This document shows positions 40,001-55,000 of a stretch of DNA of 64,000 nucleotides, in pieces (positions within the stretch are counted from its first letter, which is position 1; the number at the start of each line of letters is the position of its first letter). Below the pieces are notes generated by a model that saw only the letters and a list, made by a program, of their open reading frames with translations, had not been told where the DNA came from and searched no databases. A program made the position numbers and the translations under genes. Origin of the DNA: Meghimatium bilineatum (Eukaryota > Mollusca > Gastropoda > Stylommatophora > Philomycidae); assembly GCA_034231615.1 (NCBI GenBank), contig CM067311.1, positions 10,371,212 to 10,435,211 on the forward strand, given 5' to 3'.

Positions 40001-43000
40001 CGCCAACTATTGCAGGTGTATATACAAACACTACAATCAGGATCAACTTACTATTGTTAGCTAGAGCAACCTCACACATTTCTTTCAGTCTCCATGCTAG
40101 TAGCTGGTCTGCCATTATCATTATGTTACACAGAAGTTCCTCATCAGTACAGTCTAAAATTGGAAGGGGAAATTTGAGAGAGTAATCAAACATCTTTAGC
40201 AGAAGTAAAATAAACAGAGTTGGATTGATCTGATAATAAGCATCTTCTTCACATCAAAGATTGGATGTAATAATGTAGTACATCAATAACATTTTGTCTC
40301 TTGTTATGATGTTAAACTATAGCAAAAAAATGGTTCATGTTTGCGTAACGGGACTACATTTTCTTTGTGTGGAATGCGAAACAAAATAAATTACAAGGGG
40401 CAGGCAAATCTGTGTTCGTTGTTTTTCATGGATTATTTCCTTTGGCTATAATAACCCATCAGTGGTTTTTGGTCGAGATATTTAATTTAGGAGATTTGTA
40501 TGGATGGGGCTCTCAGTGGATGATGTGTACATGGGTGGGGCTCTCAGTGGGTGGGGCTCTCATGGATTATGTGCACATGTGTGGGGCTCTCAGTGGGTGG
40601 GGCTCTCAGTGGGTGGTGCACACATCTTTGCATCCGGCAGAAGTCTTCACAACTGTAACAGACTTGCATCTCTAGCAAACTTACGGTAGCCATCTTGTAT
40701 CTAGAACTGAACTGGCAGTCAGTGATGTTACAAAATATCAGATCTGAGCAAATTATATAAAAAGTTGTAAAATTAAGCAAACATGAACCCCAAAAATGTA
40801 TGTTCCTTTCCAACATTTAGCTTTTTTCTTCAGCTTGTTTGATGACATAAAACTTTCCTTCCTTATGGTTTTCAAAAGAAGCATGTTTTTGTTCACAAAA
40901 GGTTTACTTGTGCCAGCTTTAGTGTCTGTCTCCCAAAAGACAACTCAATGAAACTCAATGCTCAAAGTGCAAGCAGGCCAACTGTCCATATTGTACTGGC
41001 AATATGGTTGAATGTATAACCGGTGCTTAAAACTTCAATAATAGTTAAAAACAATGTCCCTTAAATGACATGCTTTAATTATTTATTTGGTATATGAATC
41101 TAAAATAACACTCAACTTTGAAAATGTGTGCACACTGGTTTCCATATAATATTTTGTTGGTTAAACACAGAGTAAGAAATATTTTTCTGTGTTTGTACAG
41201 TACGCAAAATGTAGAATGCAAATCTTTCAATGTTTTGTGTGTGTGCATTGGTGTCTGGGTGTACAAAGTGTTGTGAATGATTGACTGTTAAATATGTTAA
41301 ACCAGGCAGTGTTCCTATATCATAATACACACTCCATTTATCTGTAATGGTAGTGCATCAGGAAGAATATGTGTCTCTATAATAGGCAGCAATGCTTACA
41401 ATTATTAGCAGAACTGACACAGAAAACAATGATGTATAAGAGTACCCACACTTTTCAAGAATAGTTTTGACACTAAGTATGACATAACAATGAGCATTAC
41501 GAAAACCTGTGTACACACATTTTAAGTCCGGTGTTATTTTACATTCATTAGTTGCTAGTACTTTGTCTTGTCTACTAGTTGCCAGTTCTTTATCATGTCT
41601 ATTGGTTGCCAGTTCTTTGTCCTGTCAATTAGTTGCCAGTTCTTTATCATGTCTACTGGTTGCCAGTTCTTTATCATGTCTATTGGTTGCCAGTTCTTTG
41701 TCCTGTCAATTAGTTGCCAGTTCTTTGTCTTGTCTACTGGTTGCCAGTTCTTTGTCCTGTCAATTAGTTGCCAGTTCTTTGTCTTGTCTACTGGTTGCCA
41801 GTTCTTTATCATGTCTATTGGTTGCCAGTTCTTTGTCCTGTCAATTAGTTGCCAGTTCTTTGTCTTGTCTACTGGTTGCCAGTTCTTTATCATGTCTATT
41901 GGTTGCCAGTTCTTTGTCTTGTCTACTGGTTGCCAGTTCTTTGTCCTGTCAATTAGTTGCCAGTTCTTTATCATGTCTACTGGTTGCCAGTTCTTTATCA
42001 TGTCTATTGGTTGCCAGTTCTTTGTCCTGTCAATTAGTTGCCAGTTCTTTGTCTTGTCTACTGGTTGCCAGTTCTTTGTCCTGTCAATTAGTTGCCAGTT
42101 CTTTGTCTTGTCTACTGGTTGCCAGTTCTTTATCATGTCTATTGGTTGCCAGTTCTTTGTCCTGTCAATTAGTTGCCAGTTCTTTGTCTTGTCTACTGGT
42201 TGCCAGTTCTTTATCATGTCTATTGGTTGCCAGTTCTTTGTCTTGTCTACTGGTTGCCAGTTCTTTGTCCTGTCAATTAGTTGCCAGTTCTTTGTCTTGT
42301 CTACTGGTTGCCAGTTCTTTATCATGTCTATTAGTTGCTAGTTCTTTGTCCTGTCAATTAGTTGCCAGTTCTTTGTCTTGTCTACTGGTTGCCAGTTCTT
42401 TGTCCTGTCAATTAGTTGCCAGTTCTTTGTCTTGTCTACTGGTTGCCAGTTCTTTATCATGTCTATTGGTTGCCAGTTCTTTGTCCTGTCAATTAGTTGC
42501 CAGTTCTGTGTCTTGTTTACTAGTTGCCAGTTCTTTGTCCTGTCAATTAGTTGCCAGTTCTGTGTCTTGTTTACTAGTTGCCAGTTCTTTGTCTTGTCTA
42601 CTAGTTGCCAGTTCTTTGTCTTGTCTACTAGTTGCCAGTTCTTTGTCTTGTTTACTAGTTGCCAGTTCTTTGTCTTGTTTACTAGTTGCCAGTTCTTTGT
42701 CTTGTTTACTAGTTGCCAGTTCTTTGTCTTGTTTACTAGTTGCCAGTTCTTTGTCTTGTCTACTAGTTGCCAGTTCTAGTAACACAGAGCTGGTATAAAA
42801 ATACTGTTTATCAATCATGTTCATACATTCATAAAAAAATTATGTCACAGTACCTCTAAGCCTAGATGCTTCATGTTTAAACATTCATAAAAAATTATGT
42901 CACAGTACCTCTGAGCCCAGATGGTTCATGTTCAAACATTCATAACAAATTATGTCACAGTACCTCTGAGCCCAGATGCTTCATGTTCAAACATTCATAA

Positions 43001-46000
43001 AAAATTATGTCACAGTACCTCTGAGCCCAGATGGTTCATGTTCAAACATTCATAACAAATTATGTCACAGTACCTCTGAGCCCAGATGCTTCATGTTCAA
43101 ACATTCATATAAAATTATGTCACTGTACCTCTGAGCCCAGATGCTTCATCAGTGTAGAGATAATCCAAAAGAATCTCCAGAACATCTCCTGAGATTGGCA
43201 GTGTTAGGGTGGTTGTGTTGAAGGTCTCAATCCAACCTGTGACTAGCATGCTGTGGAAGTATTCTAGTCTGGACACTAGGACACATTTGTGGCACTGGAC
43301 TTCATGACCATCTTCAGTCCTGATATTGACATCATACAATTCAGGCCTAAACAAAAGAGATTCAAATAATAACTTAGGGCTATTATCAACTTCTGTCTGA
43401 GGAAGTTCAGATAAATAATATACATAACATCACATTTCCATCACTGATGAACAAGATATCAACTGGCAAGTCATATTTAGATTAGGAGGACTCACAAGGC
43501 TAGGGATTAGGAGCACTTGCAAGGCTAGCTATTTGAAATTTGAAGGACTTACAAGTCTAGAGATTAGTTAGTAAGTTAGTCGTCGGATCATCATCACTGC
43601 AAACTGGACACGTCCATAGTTGCTCCTATCTCTCCTTGAGTGTATCCGCCATTACACTTATGCTGGCAGTACTGGTCCTATGCTGGTTGACCAACATTTC
43701 TCTGGGGCCATCCGAAATGTTCACTTCTAGCAACACCGCATTTCAATCCCTGATCTTTAATCCTAGCCATTGAAAAGGAATCATCATCCACATTAATCTC
43801 ATTCTCGAGTGTTATATCTCTTAAGGAATTCAAAACGTCAGCGCGATCCATTGCCCCATCGCCCTGTGCCACAATCGCGCATGATGCCAGTTGATCCGCT
43901 CTTTCATTGCCTCGAACACCCATATGTCCCCGCACGAAAATAAATGTAACCCACTTTCAGGCTCGCCTTTCTCAAGGTCTCAATCCACTGTTCACGAACG
44001 AGACCCACTTGTACCTTCTTAATCATACTCATAGAGTCACTCAAGATGCAGACCTGCGTTACCTTCTGTGTGCGTAACCACTCAAATGCCCTGGTCACCC
44101 CCATAGTCTCCATGGTCATACTACTCGTAGTGACCGCAAAGGCACCACTCTTCTCCTTGATCGTTTTACCTGTGCACTGAGCTGTGAAGGCCCAAGCACT
44201 TCTTGTATGTTGTGTGAACATGCCTAATCACAGATCCATCAGTGTATATAATCACATCCCCCTCTTTGGTATTCTCACTGACCAAAGCCTGCACTTCTTT
44301 CTCCACAGCTGGTCTATAGATTTGGTGGACTTACAAGGCTGGGGTTTAGGTGGCCTTACTAGGCTAGAGATTTGAAGAACTTGTAAGTCTAGTGATTAGG
44401 TGGACTTACAAGGCTAGGGATTAGGTGAACTTACAAGGATAGGGAATAGATGGACGTACAAAGTTAGAGATTAGGTGGACTTACAAGGATAGGGAATAGA
44501 TGGACGTACAAAGTTAGAGATTAGGTGGACTTACAAGGATAGGGAATAGATGGACGTACAAAGTTAGAGATTAGGTGGACTTACAAGACTAGGGATTCAG
44601 TGGACTTACAAGGCTAAGTATTAGGAGGACACACAGTTAGGGATTAGGTGGATTTACAACGCCTAGGCATTAGGTGAACTTACAAGGCTAATAGGTGCTT
44701 ACAAGTTTGTGAATGGACATAGATAAAACTATGCAACCACATAATAGTGCTTTATTAGAAACAAATCAGAAAGACTTAATAATGAATAAATAAAGGCTAC
44801 CTGCATGTCATATTAATTTACAAGAAATAAACTTACAGTTTTGTTCGATCAAACTTGACTTTAGGTTTTGATAGAACTTTACCATTTGACAGGATAGTAT
44901 CGTTGCTACATTTAACAGAATCCAACCTGGGAAGATTCAAGATTAAGCAATGTGTTAAAATGTGTTGTCTTACCTTTACCATATCATCTACTATATTAAA
45001 CCAATCCAATTATAAGCAGAGGAGTAATTTTAATGTCCATAAAGTGTCAAAATAAAATTTAAAAATTCTTGACTTATACACATATGGTAATATATTTTTT
45101 TTTGCCCAAAAAAGTTACAGAGAATTTTTAAATCAAAAAATGTCTGTTGCCCACAGATCCTGCTGTTTGCATCGTATATAACAAGTATTCAAATGAAGAG
45201 TGTCACACGAATACTTATTCTCACCTCATTCAAAAGTTCTTTAGATGAAAATATGATGATCATGCGTGACTGAAGTGATATCCGTACTTGCTCAATGACT
45301 GCATCTTATATGATTGTGGCCCACTCTACATTGATGTGTAGTTATCTTTGAAGTGGATATACCACTCCTTAACATGCAGAGACCGGTTGTGTTTTTTATG
45401 AGTTCATTGGATTCTAGTGATAATTTTAGAACTTTTCTGTTATTTTTGGTTGAACACCTTCATGAGAATTTTGTTATTGGCCGTCCTTTTCAAGTGATAA
45501 TTAATTTTTGGGTATTGACTTAATACACTCATTTCCTCTATAAACGAAGATGATAGCTGCATTTGAGTTGTTCAGAAAGCAATGACAATCTGTCATGTGT
45601 GACGTATTCCTTCCAGAACGTTGTCTTCCCAATGAACTCTCTGAACCTCTCTCTGTCTTGGGCGATGTGGCTTGCATTTTCTAGCGATGTATTCATGTTA
45701 TCTTTAATGTCGTCAGTCCATCGTTTTCTTGGTCTGCCCCTTCTCCTCTTCCCAGGTACTCTTCCCCCCAATATTTGTCTTTCTAAACAGTTATGGAAAT
45801 TTCTAGGCACAATATTCCCGTAGGTTGATGATTCTACAGATTCAAATGACAATCTACAGATGGTTAATACTGCCTAGGAAATCATCATTCAACAAAAATT
45901 CAGTGTTAATAGTTGTCGATAAGCTTGTTGATAAGTTGTTGATAAGCTTGATAATAAGTTGTTGCTAAGCTTGATAAGTTGTTGCTAAGCTTGATAAGTT

Positions 46001-49000
46001 GTTGATAAGCTTGATAAGTTGAATCTGGATTGCATCTTGATTAGGTTGTTGATAAGCTTGATAAGTTGTAGATAAGTTGAATCTGGATTGCATCTTGATT
46101 AGGAAATGCAAACAACTTGATCATATTTTTTTTTAAATATCCATACAGTTTAAATTATAAAGGTTCTTGCCTAGGAGGGAGGTTTACAATTTTTCCAGGA
46201 AGTGGGACGAAATATACGGAAAAAAGAGAGAATACCATTGTCTTCTTCTTTTGTTTTTATGGATTATTTCCCAGGTTTTAAATACTAAGTACCAACCTAG
46301 CTATTTACCCTACCAGCTCAATCTTATCATAGCATAGATTGGTAATAATTCTCACCCCATAGCATAGTAGGTTAAGATCATAGTATGTGCCCCATGTATA
46401 CCTTAGAATTTGAGAACAATGCTTGCAATGATAACAATAGCTTTATTGGTCAAAAGAATGTTCAGCACAATTACGGCAGGCATTTTGTAACTAGGAATGA
46501 AGCAGCAGAGCCATGTCACAAATTACATAAAATTTTGGATCGGCACAGATTTCTTAAAAAGTGCTAAATGTAGGCCTCCCCTCCTTGGAAAGAACCATTA
46601 TAAATTATATGACCAGCTGATTTAAAATACATAACAGATAAAGATTATTTTTTTGTCTTAACAGTGCAAAGATATTATGTTGGGTTAACTGTCTATAGTT
46701 TAGTTCATTTATGATATTAGTATTATTTGTACTACTATCTATGTAAAAGATTTGTCTATTGTCTTTCCCCAGGTGGTTTGTGATCCACTCTTGCTGTTAA
46801 GCGTAGGGGTGATTGGAGCTCAAGCTTGCGTTCTAAAGCCAGATGTGTGGCCTTGGCATGACCATGTCTGTACAGGATGACCCTGACGTTTTCTATCCAT
46901 CTTTTCCGTGGTCTTCCTCTGGCTTTGTACCCTGATCTCATTTGGTTATATGCTTGTACGGGCAACTTTTCGTGATGCCTTCTCATAATGTGGCCAAACC
47001 ACTTGATCTGGTAAAAGATGGATCACAGAAATCAAAAAGGCAACTGAAACAAGCTTGCAAACAGCACACAAGAAGGCCATCTCCAGAGAACTCTTCTACC
47101 CCTGATGCTGCAAAGAAAATAAGGGCCACAGCTTATAGATAGATAGATAATTATTTGTTACTGTTTCTTTTCTGTTTGTTCCACAATTTTCTTGGTAAAG
47201 ACTTTATGTTTGAAATATTGATTTAGTCAGTCTTGTATACTGTTATCTATATTTTTTGGTACACATTAGTCCATCTGTACTGTGTACAACTTCTCTACCA
47301 TATGTTTCCTGCATGTAACAGTTTGTACACTGCCATGATTTTGTATTTAGAATTTTAAATGTCTCCAAACTCAGTGATTTTTAAATTCCCAGTTAATAAA
47401 TATGATAACTACCCTAGCATTCAATATCAACCAATTTGAGGATCAGTTATAAAACTGTTGTGTGGCGCATGGCCGAGAGGTTAGAACGCTAGTCTCACAC
47501 GAGTGAGGTCTAGAGTTCGATACCCGGTAAGGACTGGATTTTTTTCTGTCGGAGGGTAAATTAAAAAACTCACCCTGTACATGACGGTGGCGACAGCAAG
47601 AGCATGCGGCCTTCACACAGCTATTCAATCCCCTCCCTGTAACGCCTGAACTGGTAAAATGCAGTATTGACAGTTTTTTTTTTTTTTACTGTTATAAAAC
47701 ACATGCAATACCTCTTTGACAACCCTTTCACTCCCAGCTTCTTGGCTGCATCTTGTAGAACTTTAACAGCATTCTGAGATTGTTGAGCGGTATCTTTAGT
47801 CTCAATCTGGACTTTAACCTGTTCCTTTTTCTTTCCTTTCTGTGAGTTTCTCTTTTCTTGAACTTGGTAAGCTGACAAACCTTTAGTAGACAGAAGAATC
47901 TTATCAACATCATGTGGATCTTGCTCAGGTTTATTGGATGACTCATGTTTTGAGTTTTTCTCCTTTTCTAATGTTGAGGTCTGTTTCAATTTGAAGCCAG
48001 GCTGAGGAAAAAGACAACATATAATGCTATATGTATGAATCTAAAACATTTTCAATAGAGAGGGTATTGGAAAATATATTGATATTTATTAATGTTTTCA
48101 GTAAGCTGTCAAGGACTGTTAGAAACAAGGTGCCAGAAAGCAAACACAGTGACCTACCAGCTTTCACCATTACTTCTTCATTCAAAGATCAAGATGGAAA
48201 TTTAAAAAACAAATAATATCTACAATTTTTATACCAACACTGTGCTACCAATGTCAAACAAGGTCTTTAACAGCTTCGCAGCAAAGAAAAATCGTCACCT
48301 GTGAAATGAAGTGTCTGAGGAAAGCTGCAATGGTTACCAAACTAGATAAAATAAGAAATGAAGAAATTAGGAAAAGAGTTGGTATAATATCATGTATCGA
48401 AAATATTGAGAGACAGCAAGTAAAATGGTTCTGTCACCTTATGAGAATGAAGCCAAACCAAATACCAATAAGAGCATATAATACAAGAATATCCGGGCGT
48501 AAAGCCAAAGATAGACCAAGAAAACGGTGGATAGAAAACATTAAGATAACCTTGAACAAACATGGACTAAATGCAACCTCGCCGACACATCTGGTCTTGA
48601 AACGACAGTTTAAGATACCACCCCTACGCTTAACGGCAAGTGTGAATGCGATCAACAATCATTCACCTGGGGATAGACAATATAGTCAAGGACTGAGAAC
48701 TATAGGAATGCTATGAGTACATTGATTCTAACCTGTCCTCCAGTTGTGTATGTATATACAACTATTGTGCATTATTATTGTGTATCTTGATAAAGACCTT
48801 TTGGTTGAAACGTTGAAAGAGATTTGTATATTGTAATTTGTATGTTTTCTTGTGTGCACATCATTTCCCACTAGTTTTAGATATAGTCTGTCGTGTCTGA
48901 CTGAAGTGATTATATGAACCTGTGTAATACTTAAGTATGATTGCTATTATTGCCAAGAACCTCCTGTGTAAGAATGATTGGAGCATAAGCGGAAAATTCA

Positions 49001-52000
49001 ATGATGATGGTGTTCTTTCTTTTTTTGCATATGTTCTCAAAGTCCTGCTAATTAGCAATATGTAGTCCAAAGAACAGAATGTATCGCCATAGTTTACAGC
49101 TTGACTGCAATATGGTGCAGCTTTCAGTCTGACACACCTGATTTCAGATTTGATGATGGTGTTATGACACTACAGAATCTCTGGAGATTAGGATCTTACA
49201 AGCCTAGAACTAAAATTAAAATAGGGTTCATGTTTGCTTAACCGGCAGGGGTGTGTCCTATCCCCTATACTTTTTATAACATATATCGACCACATCTGTA
49301 AACTAACAAGTACCAACGAAGAAGATAACATAAAAGACAAATTGAACCTACCATTTCAACTCTGTATAAAATTTGCACAGATCAAAGACGTTTTTTTTCA
49401 TTTTGTGACATCACTGGCTGCCAGCTCAATTCTAGATACAAGAATGCTACCATATGTTTGTTAGAGAAGCAGTAGGTCTATTACAGTCGCAAAGACTGCT
49501 GCCGGATGCAAAGATGTACGCACCATCCACTGAGAGCCCCCCTCTCACGTGTATGCCAACCACAGAGAACCCCACCCATTTGCTTCTCATCATCCACTGA
49601 GAGCACAATCCATAAAACCCTCCTAAATTAAACATCTCAATCAAAAAACAGTGATGGGTAATTACAGCCATGGAAAACAATCAATGAAAAAAAAACCCAC
49701 AGATTTGCCTGCCCCATTACTTTTTTCATTTCACTTTATGCAAAAAAGGCAGTGCCATTAACCAAACATGAACTATATACAGCAGTTGATTCCAATCAAA
49801 ACTATGGATCAGAATGATGGAGAATTACAAGACAAGCTATGTCCAAACAGTACACCCTTCAGAAAAATGTTCACCAAAATGCTTGTGGTTATAAATACTG
49901 GCATCCGTTTACTTGCCAAAGCATGACTGGACATGTGATACGCATGGAGAATAATTTGATATCTTAGTTAGTTATCAGATCATCATGGCACTCCGGACAA
50001 GTCCATAGGTGCTCCAATCTCATGTTCAGTATGTGGTAACTAACTATTCCAGTTCTGTGTTGGTTGATAACTCTTCTTTTGATTCCTATATGCCGCTCAT
50101 TTCTTGCAACACCACACTTCTCTCCCATGTCCTGCATTTTAGAAATACATGCAGAGGAATAAATACACTCCGTATCTTCCAACTCCTTGATTGCATTCAA
50201 AATATCAGCAAAATCCATTGAACTACCACTAGTTACTGTGGCCACACTGGCAAGTCTGTCTGCATTTTCCCGGACAATCAGTTGCACAGGTCTTTTGATC
50301 TTTAAAAATGCTCTGTGATGGACAACTGAGAAAAAACAAAGTAACAAAAATGACATGGAGAACATTAAAGCAGAATCAATTCAATGTAAAACAAGTGAGG
50401 CTTATAACTAAAGAAAGTTAAAGATAACAAGAAATGTTTAATGGCTAATATAGAGTGAAACAAATAACAGACGAATATAGCTCCTTTTGAACCAAACTTG
50501 CAGGTTATCAAGAACTTTTGGCAGTAGTGAAACAGTGTAAACATGTTTGACCTGGACATGTAATGAGACACGACTCACTTTCTAAAATTATTTTGCATGG
50601 AATAGTCAAGGGTGAAAGGAGAAGAGACAGACAAAAAAATTTGGACTGAAAACATCAAGGAATGGTCTGGGCGTGATTTTTCTACACTCCGAATGACTGA
50701 GGATATACTTGTTTGGAGATGTTTTTATGCTGATACCTCCATCTCCAAGTGGCGCTCCTGCAACTCGATGGGTTATGGGTCTTATCATTATTATTTTATA
50801 GCTGATTGTTTGGACAAGAAACAGACTAACAGGATCCTAAGCTGCTAAACTTTATATTAAAGGTTATAGACAATATTAACCACTTTTTTGTTGCGCATGC
50901 GGTTATGTCTGTGGGTATCACCAATGGCTCACTAGACAAACCAACCATGCAACAGAAAACCTTAGTAGATGACATGCCTTTATATTGAGGTTATCTTCTT
51001 ATAGAAGTTTCGTGGCATGTCATCTATACAATCGCGAAGTCGTAACCTTCAATAACGGTTGCCATGTTGTTCCAACAGGCCGACGTTGTGCTTGAACTAG
51101 TTACGGGTACAGCGAGAGTGGGCGGAACACCAAAGAAACCTGTCGCAAGGGTCAGAGTTGTGGCCTGATGTTGACGTCTGTTACGGTGGCATTGAACTCA
51201 AAACACCATCGAGTCGAATGGCTGCTGGAACAGAGGGCGGAGCACTTATAGGAATGCCCCACGTGCTGTGAGGCCAGTTTTCTAATCATGAATCTTCTTC
51301 TTCTTCTGCGTTCATTCTCAAACTCCAACTGGATCTAGCTGGATCATGGTCCTGCTAGATTTCCAGCAGGATGTAGTCCAGAAAATGGAAATGCGTTGTG
51401 TCGCCGTTTTATTTGCGCCAATGGCCCGACACATCCGTCTTCGGCGGGTAATCATGAATCAAGAAGAATCACTTTTTAGCAATAAAAACAAATTACCTGC
51501 AAATAATCGCAGGTGTCAGTATAAATATAGGTTATGATCTGCTCCATAACATCAGAACTAACAGCATCAATACTCAGCAACATCTTGTCTTCTCTCCGAA
51601 CCGTGCTGGCTGCTACCATATTCCGAAACACATCTGACCTCATAGCAATGATGTACTTATGGACGGCCCAAGATTTGTTTCCAACCTATATTAATAAACA
51701 CAAGAACAAAATAAATTATTTTCTAATTAATAATGTTGATAAGGTTACCACAGACCACTACAAAGATTATTGTTGATAGAGACAAGCATATAGCTTATAT
51801 CGGATATAGAATGAAGCAGATACTAATTCTTAAGACATGTTGCAAAGATAGGTTTGGAGCATACAGAGACATGAGGCAAAATCTATGTAAGATAAGACAG
51901 AAAATGTTGATAGACTGAAACTTCACAGTAAAGAAAAATAGCATCAGAAATGATAATCCTTTAAGTACAGATTATTGTGAAAATGTAAACTGTAAAATGT

Positions 52001-55000
52001 GGTGGAAATGTAAAATGCAAAGGTAATAATAGGTCCCATGGCAGAAACCTGATGTTAGGAGGTGAAGATAACTCTTCATGTACTAAGCAGCAGCAATTAT
52101 TAGGTGGGGGGGGGAGTTCCCATCCTTGCTGTGTTTACTATCCCTAACTCATGCATCATATACCCATTTACAGCTGGGTCGAATGAAAGAGTGATGAGAA
52201 ATCACAACCTGTATTTTTTTTTGGTAAGTGTAAATTTTACTGTTGGTCAATCTACAGTAAAATATAAGCTGTAGTGAAATAGAAGGATTGTGAAAATGTA
52301 AACTATAAAATGCAGATAAAATATGAATTGTAGAATGCAGTTAAAATGTAGATTTTAGACTTGTGAAAATGTAAACTGTAGACATTAAAATGTAAATTGT
52401 AGATCACCTTAAAATATAAATTGTACTTATAGTCAAGGACATAACTCTAACTGAATTTAAAAAATGGATGTAACACATGGTCATCATCACTTGCGATGGA
52501 TGACCAAGTGTTTTCTAAGCTCAGAAGCAAATGTACATAGTACTTTGACATCAGCCTGGTGGACTGTTAAAAATGACTTGGTGGGAAGGATTTTGACCAT
52601 GGGCCATATTTTTTACCCATCCTTAACCTAACTAAAGCATTTATTAAACAGAGGGTCAAAGCATTTATTAAACTGTTCTCGTTTACAAACGAACAGTGGA
52701 TTGAGGCCTTGAGAAAGGCGAGGTTGAAAGTGGTTACATTTATTTTCGTGCCGGGGCATGTGGGTGTTTGAGGCAATGAAAGAGCAGATTAACTGGCATC
52801 ATGCGCAATTGTGACACAGGGCAATGTATCGAACTGATGTTTTGAACTCTGTAAGAGATATAGCACACGAGAGTGGAGTGAGACTAGCGTGGATGATGAT
52901 CCCTTTTCAATGGCCAGGATTAAAGATTAGGGTTTGAAATGTGGTTTTGCTAGACGTGGACATTTTGGAGGGCGTAGAAGAATGATGGTCAACCAGCATA
53001 GGAACCGATACTGTCAGTAGAAGTGTAATGGCATATACACTCAGGGAGAGATCGGAGCAAGTATGGACATGTCCACTTTGCAGTGATGATGATCTGACGA
53101 CTAACTAACTAACTAAACTTACTAAAAAAACAAAACAATTTAATTTAAAAAATAATTACAGCAACTACCTGAATGACAGCATCATGAATGTTGTCTTCCA
53201 TGTCAGCCTCATGGAGAAGTCTATCAAAGTGCATATGTATTTCAGATGTTGCTACAGATGGAAACTCGGACATACTGTAGAGACACAAACACCAAGTATG
53301 AATGTGGCTGTTCTAGAATGCTCATGATGGGTTTAAGATGCAATGCTAAGCAACGTGGAATAACTAACTACATTGTTACTAACAACTTAAATACTACACT
53401 GATATATATGACAATCAATAATAAGTGTAACCTATTGGTAAGACTGATATATACATTATATCAGTGGTTCTCAACCGTTTATGGTCTGTAGCCCCCATTT
53501 TAAGACAAATTTTCTTCCATGTTCCCCCTGGTGTCATTGGCTTTCTTTGTTAGTCACCATTGGATTTTAAGCCTTTTTTCCTATAAATCTTGTTTATCGT
53601 TCAAATAGTTAACTTCCTGTTCCCCCACACACAAAAATAGTTAAAAATTGTTCTCTGCAAGTCTCCATATGGCCCAGATTGAGAACCACTGGATTAGATG
53701 AACAACAATTTATGATAATGTTAGAAATAAGAAAGCATTTAGATACATATGCTAACCTATAGAAGAGACTGTAAAATCATCTGTATAGAAGCATGTATTG
53801 CCCAGTAGTATAACAATACACCCCAACACCCCATGAAGACAAGACTGGATGATCTAGCATTAGAACATTTAACCATAAGCCTGGATAAATCCCTGCAGAT
53901 TGTGGTGACTGGATTACCAGAACTGCGACCACTATTTTTTTATGGTTAAAAGCTCTGTTATAGCCTAATTTGACTAGTGTCCATGGCTGAAATGTACTGG
54001 ACATAAGACGTGCTTTTTATTTAGCCTGAACACCTTATGCAATATATACTTCAGAGATCATGGTTCTACCACAACCACCATTCTTTTCTACAGTTACAGC
54101 AGATACAACCGATTTGAAAACTTCACAGTAAATGGCTAACATCCATGGTTTTATATTTTCACTTCACCAGAACATTCATTCATTCATTTTCCATTTACGC
54201 TGAAGTTAGCGCATATGGCAGAGGTCAGATCTCTCCAATTCTGTCTGTTCAAAGCTAGTCTGTGCAGTTCTTGAATAGTATGAATATTTGTTGTTTTACT
54301 TTCTCTAAGTATTGTTCTTCTGAGTGTTTCTTTTGGTCTACCCCTTCCTCTTTTGCCTGTAGGTATCCATTCAAGAGATGTATTTTCACCAGAACACCTA
54401 GCCTTAAAACTCCACTCTCTTGGCTAAAAAATTGTTATATATGTCAAGTAATTATAACTGGAAAAAAATCCACAGCAAACTACTATGGAGACCAGTCTTT
54501 CACAATTGGGGCATTCCATTCCACCTGCAGGTGATTTATAATGGCAGGGGGGCATTTCAGATCATCACAGTTATTGGTTAGCACCTTTTGTCTTGTGTGC
54601 AACAGTAACAGGTGCAAACTTTAACTGTAGACATTAAGACATAGATATTAAGAGAAAATTATTCTTGTAGTATGTAAACTGCCCTAAACCTCTGCCCTAT
54701 GTGTCGCTTGTGGCACGAAAGGAACAAACTAACTAAATGTAAACTACTTTTCATATTACTTGGTTTTATAATTGCAGAAATTATTTGCAAATTATTGTAA
54801 TTATAGTATGTAAACTATTTGTAATATTATTGGTATTTTACTATTTCACAATTCCCCAGTAGCGATGATGCCATTACTTAATGTTTTCAGAGCATGTGTC
54901 CTGTTACCTTACTCTCTTGTGGCTGGGTGAACCACAGAAGCTAATTTTATTTCAAACCACGAATAACTAGTGAACTCAAAACCTGGGACTGCTGGTCAGC

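Noticed and set aside
41509..42798. A 429-codon open frame and three more of over 130 codons on both strands
   Set aside because: They are by-products of a stop-free 27-bp unit. All frames show the same nine-residue periodicity, and there are no unique flanks or splice signals.
47458..47535. A possible tRNA gene (Leu/Ser-like A and B boxes)
   Set aside because: The acceptor ends do not pair, the anticodon arm is poor, and a SINE body follows.
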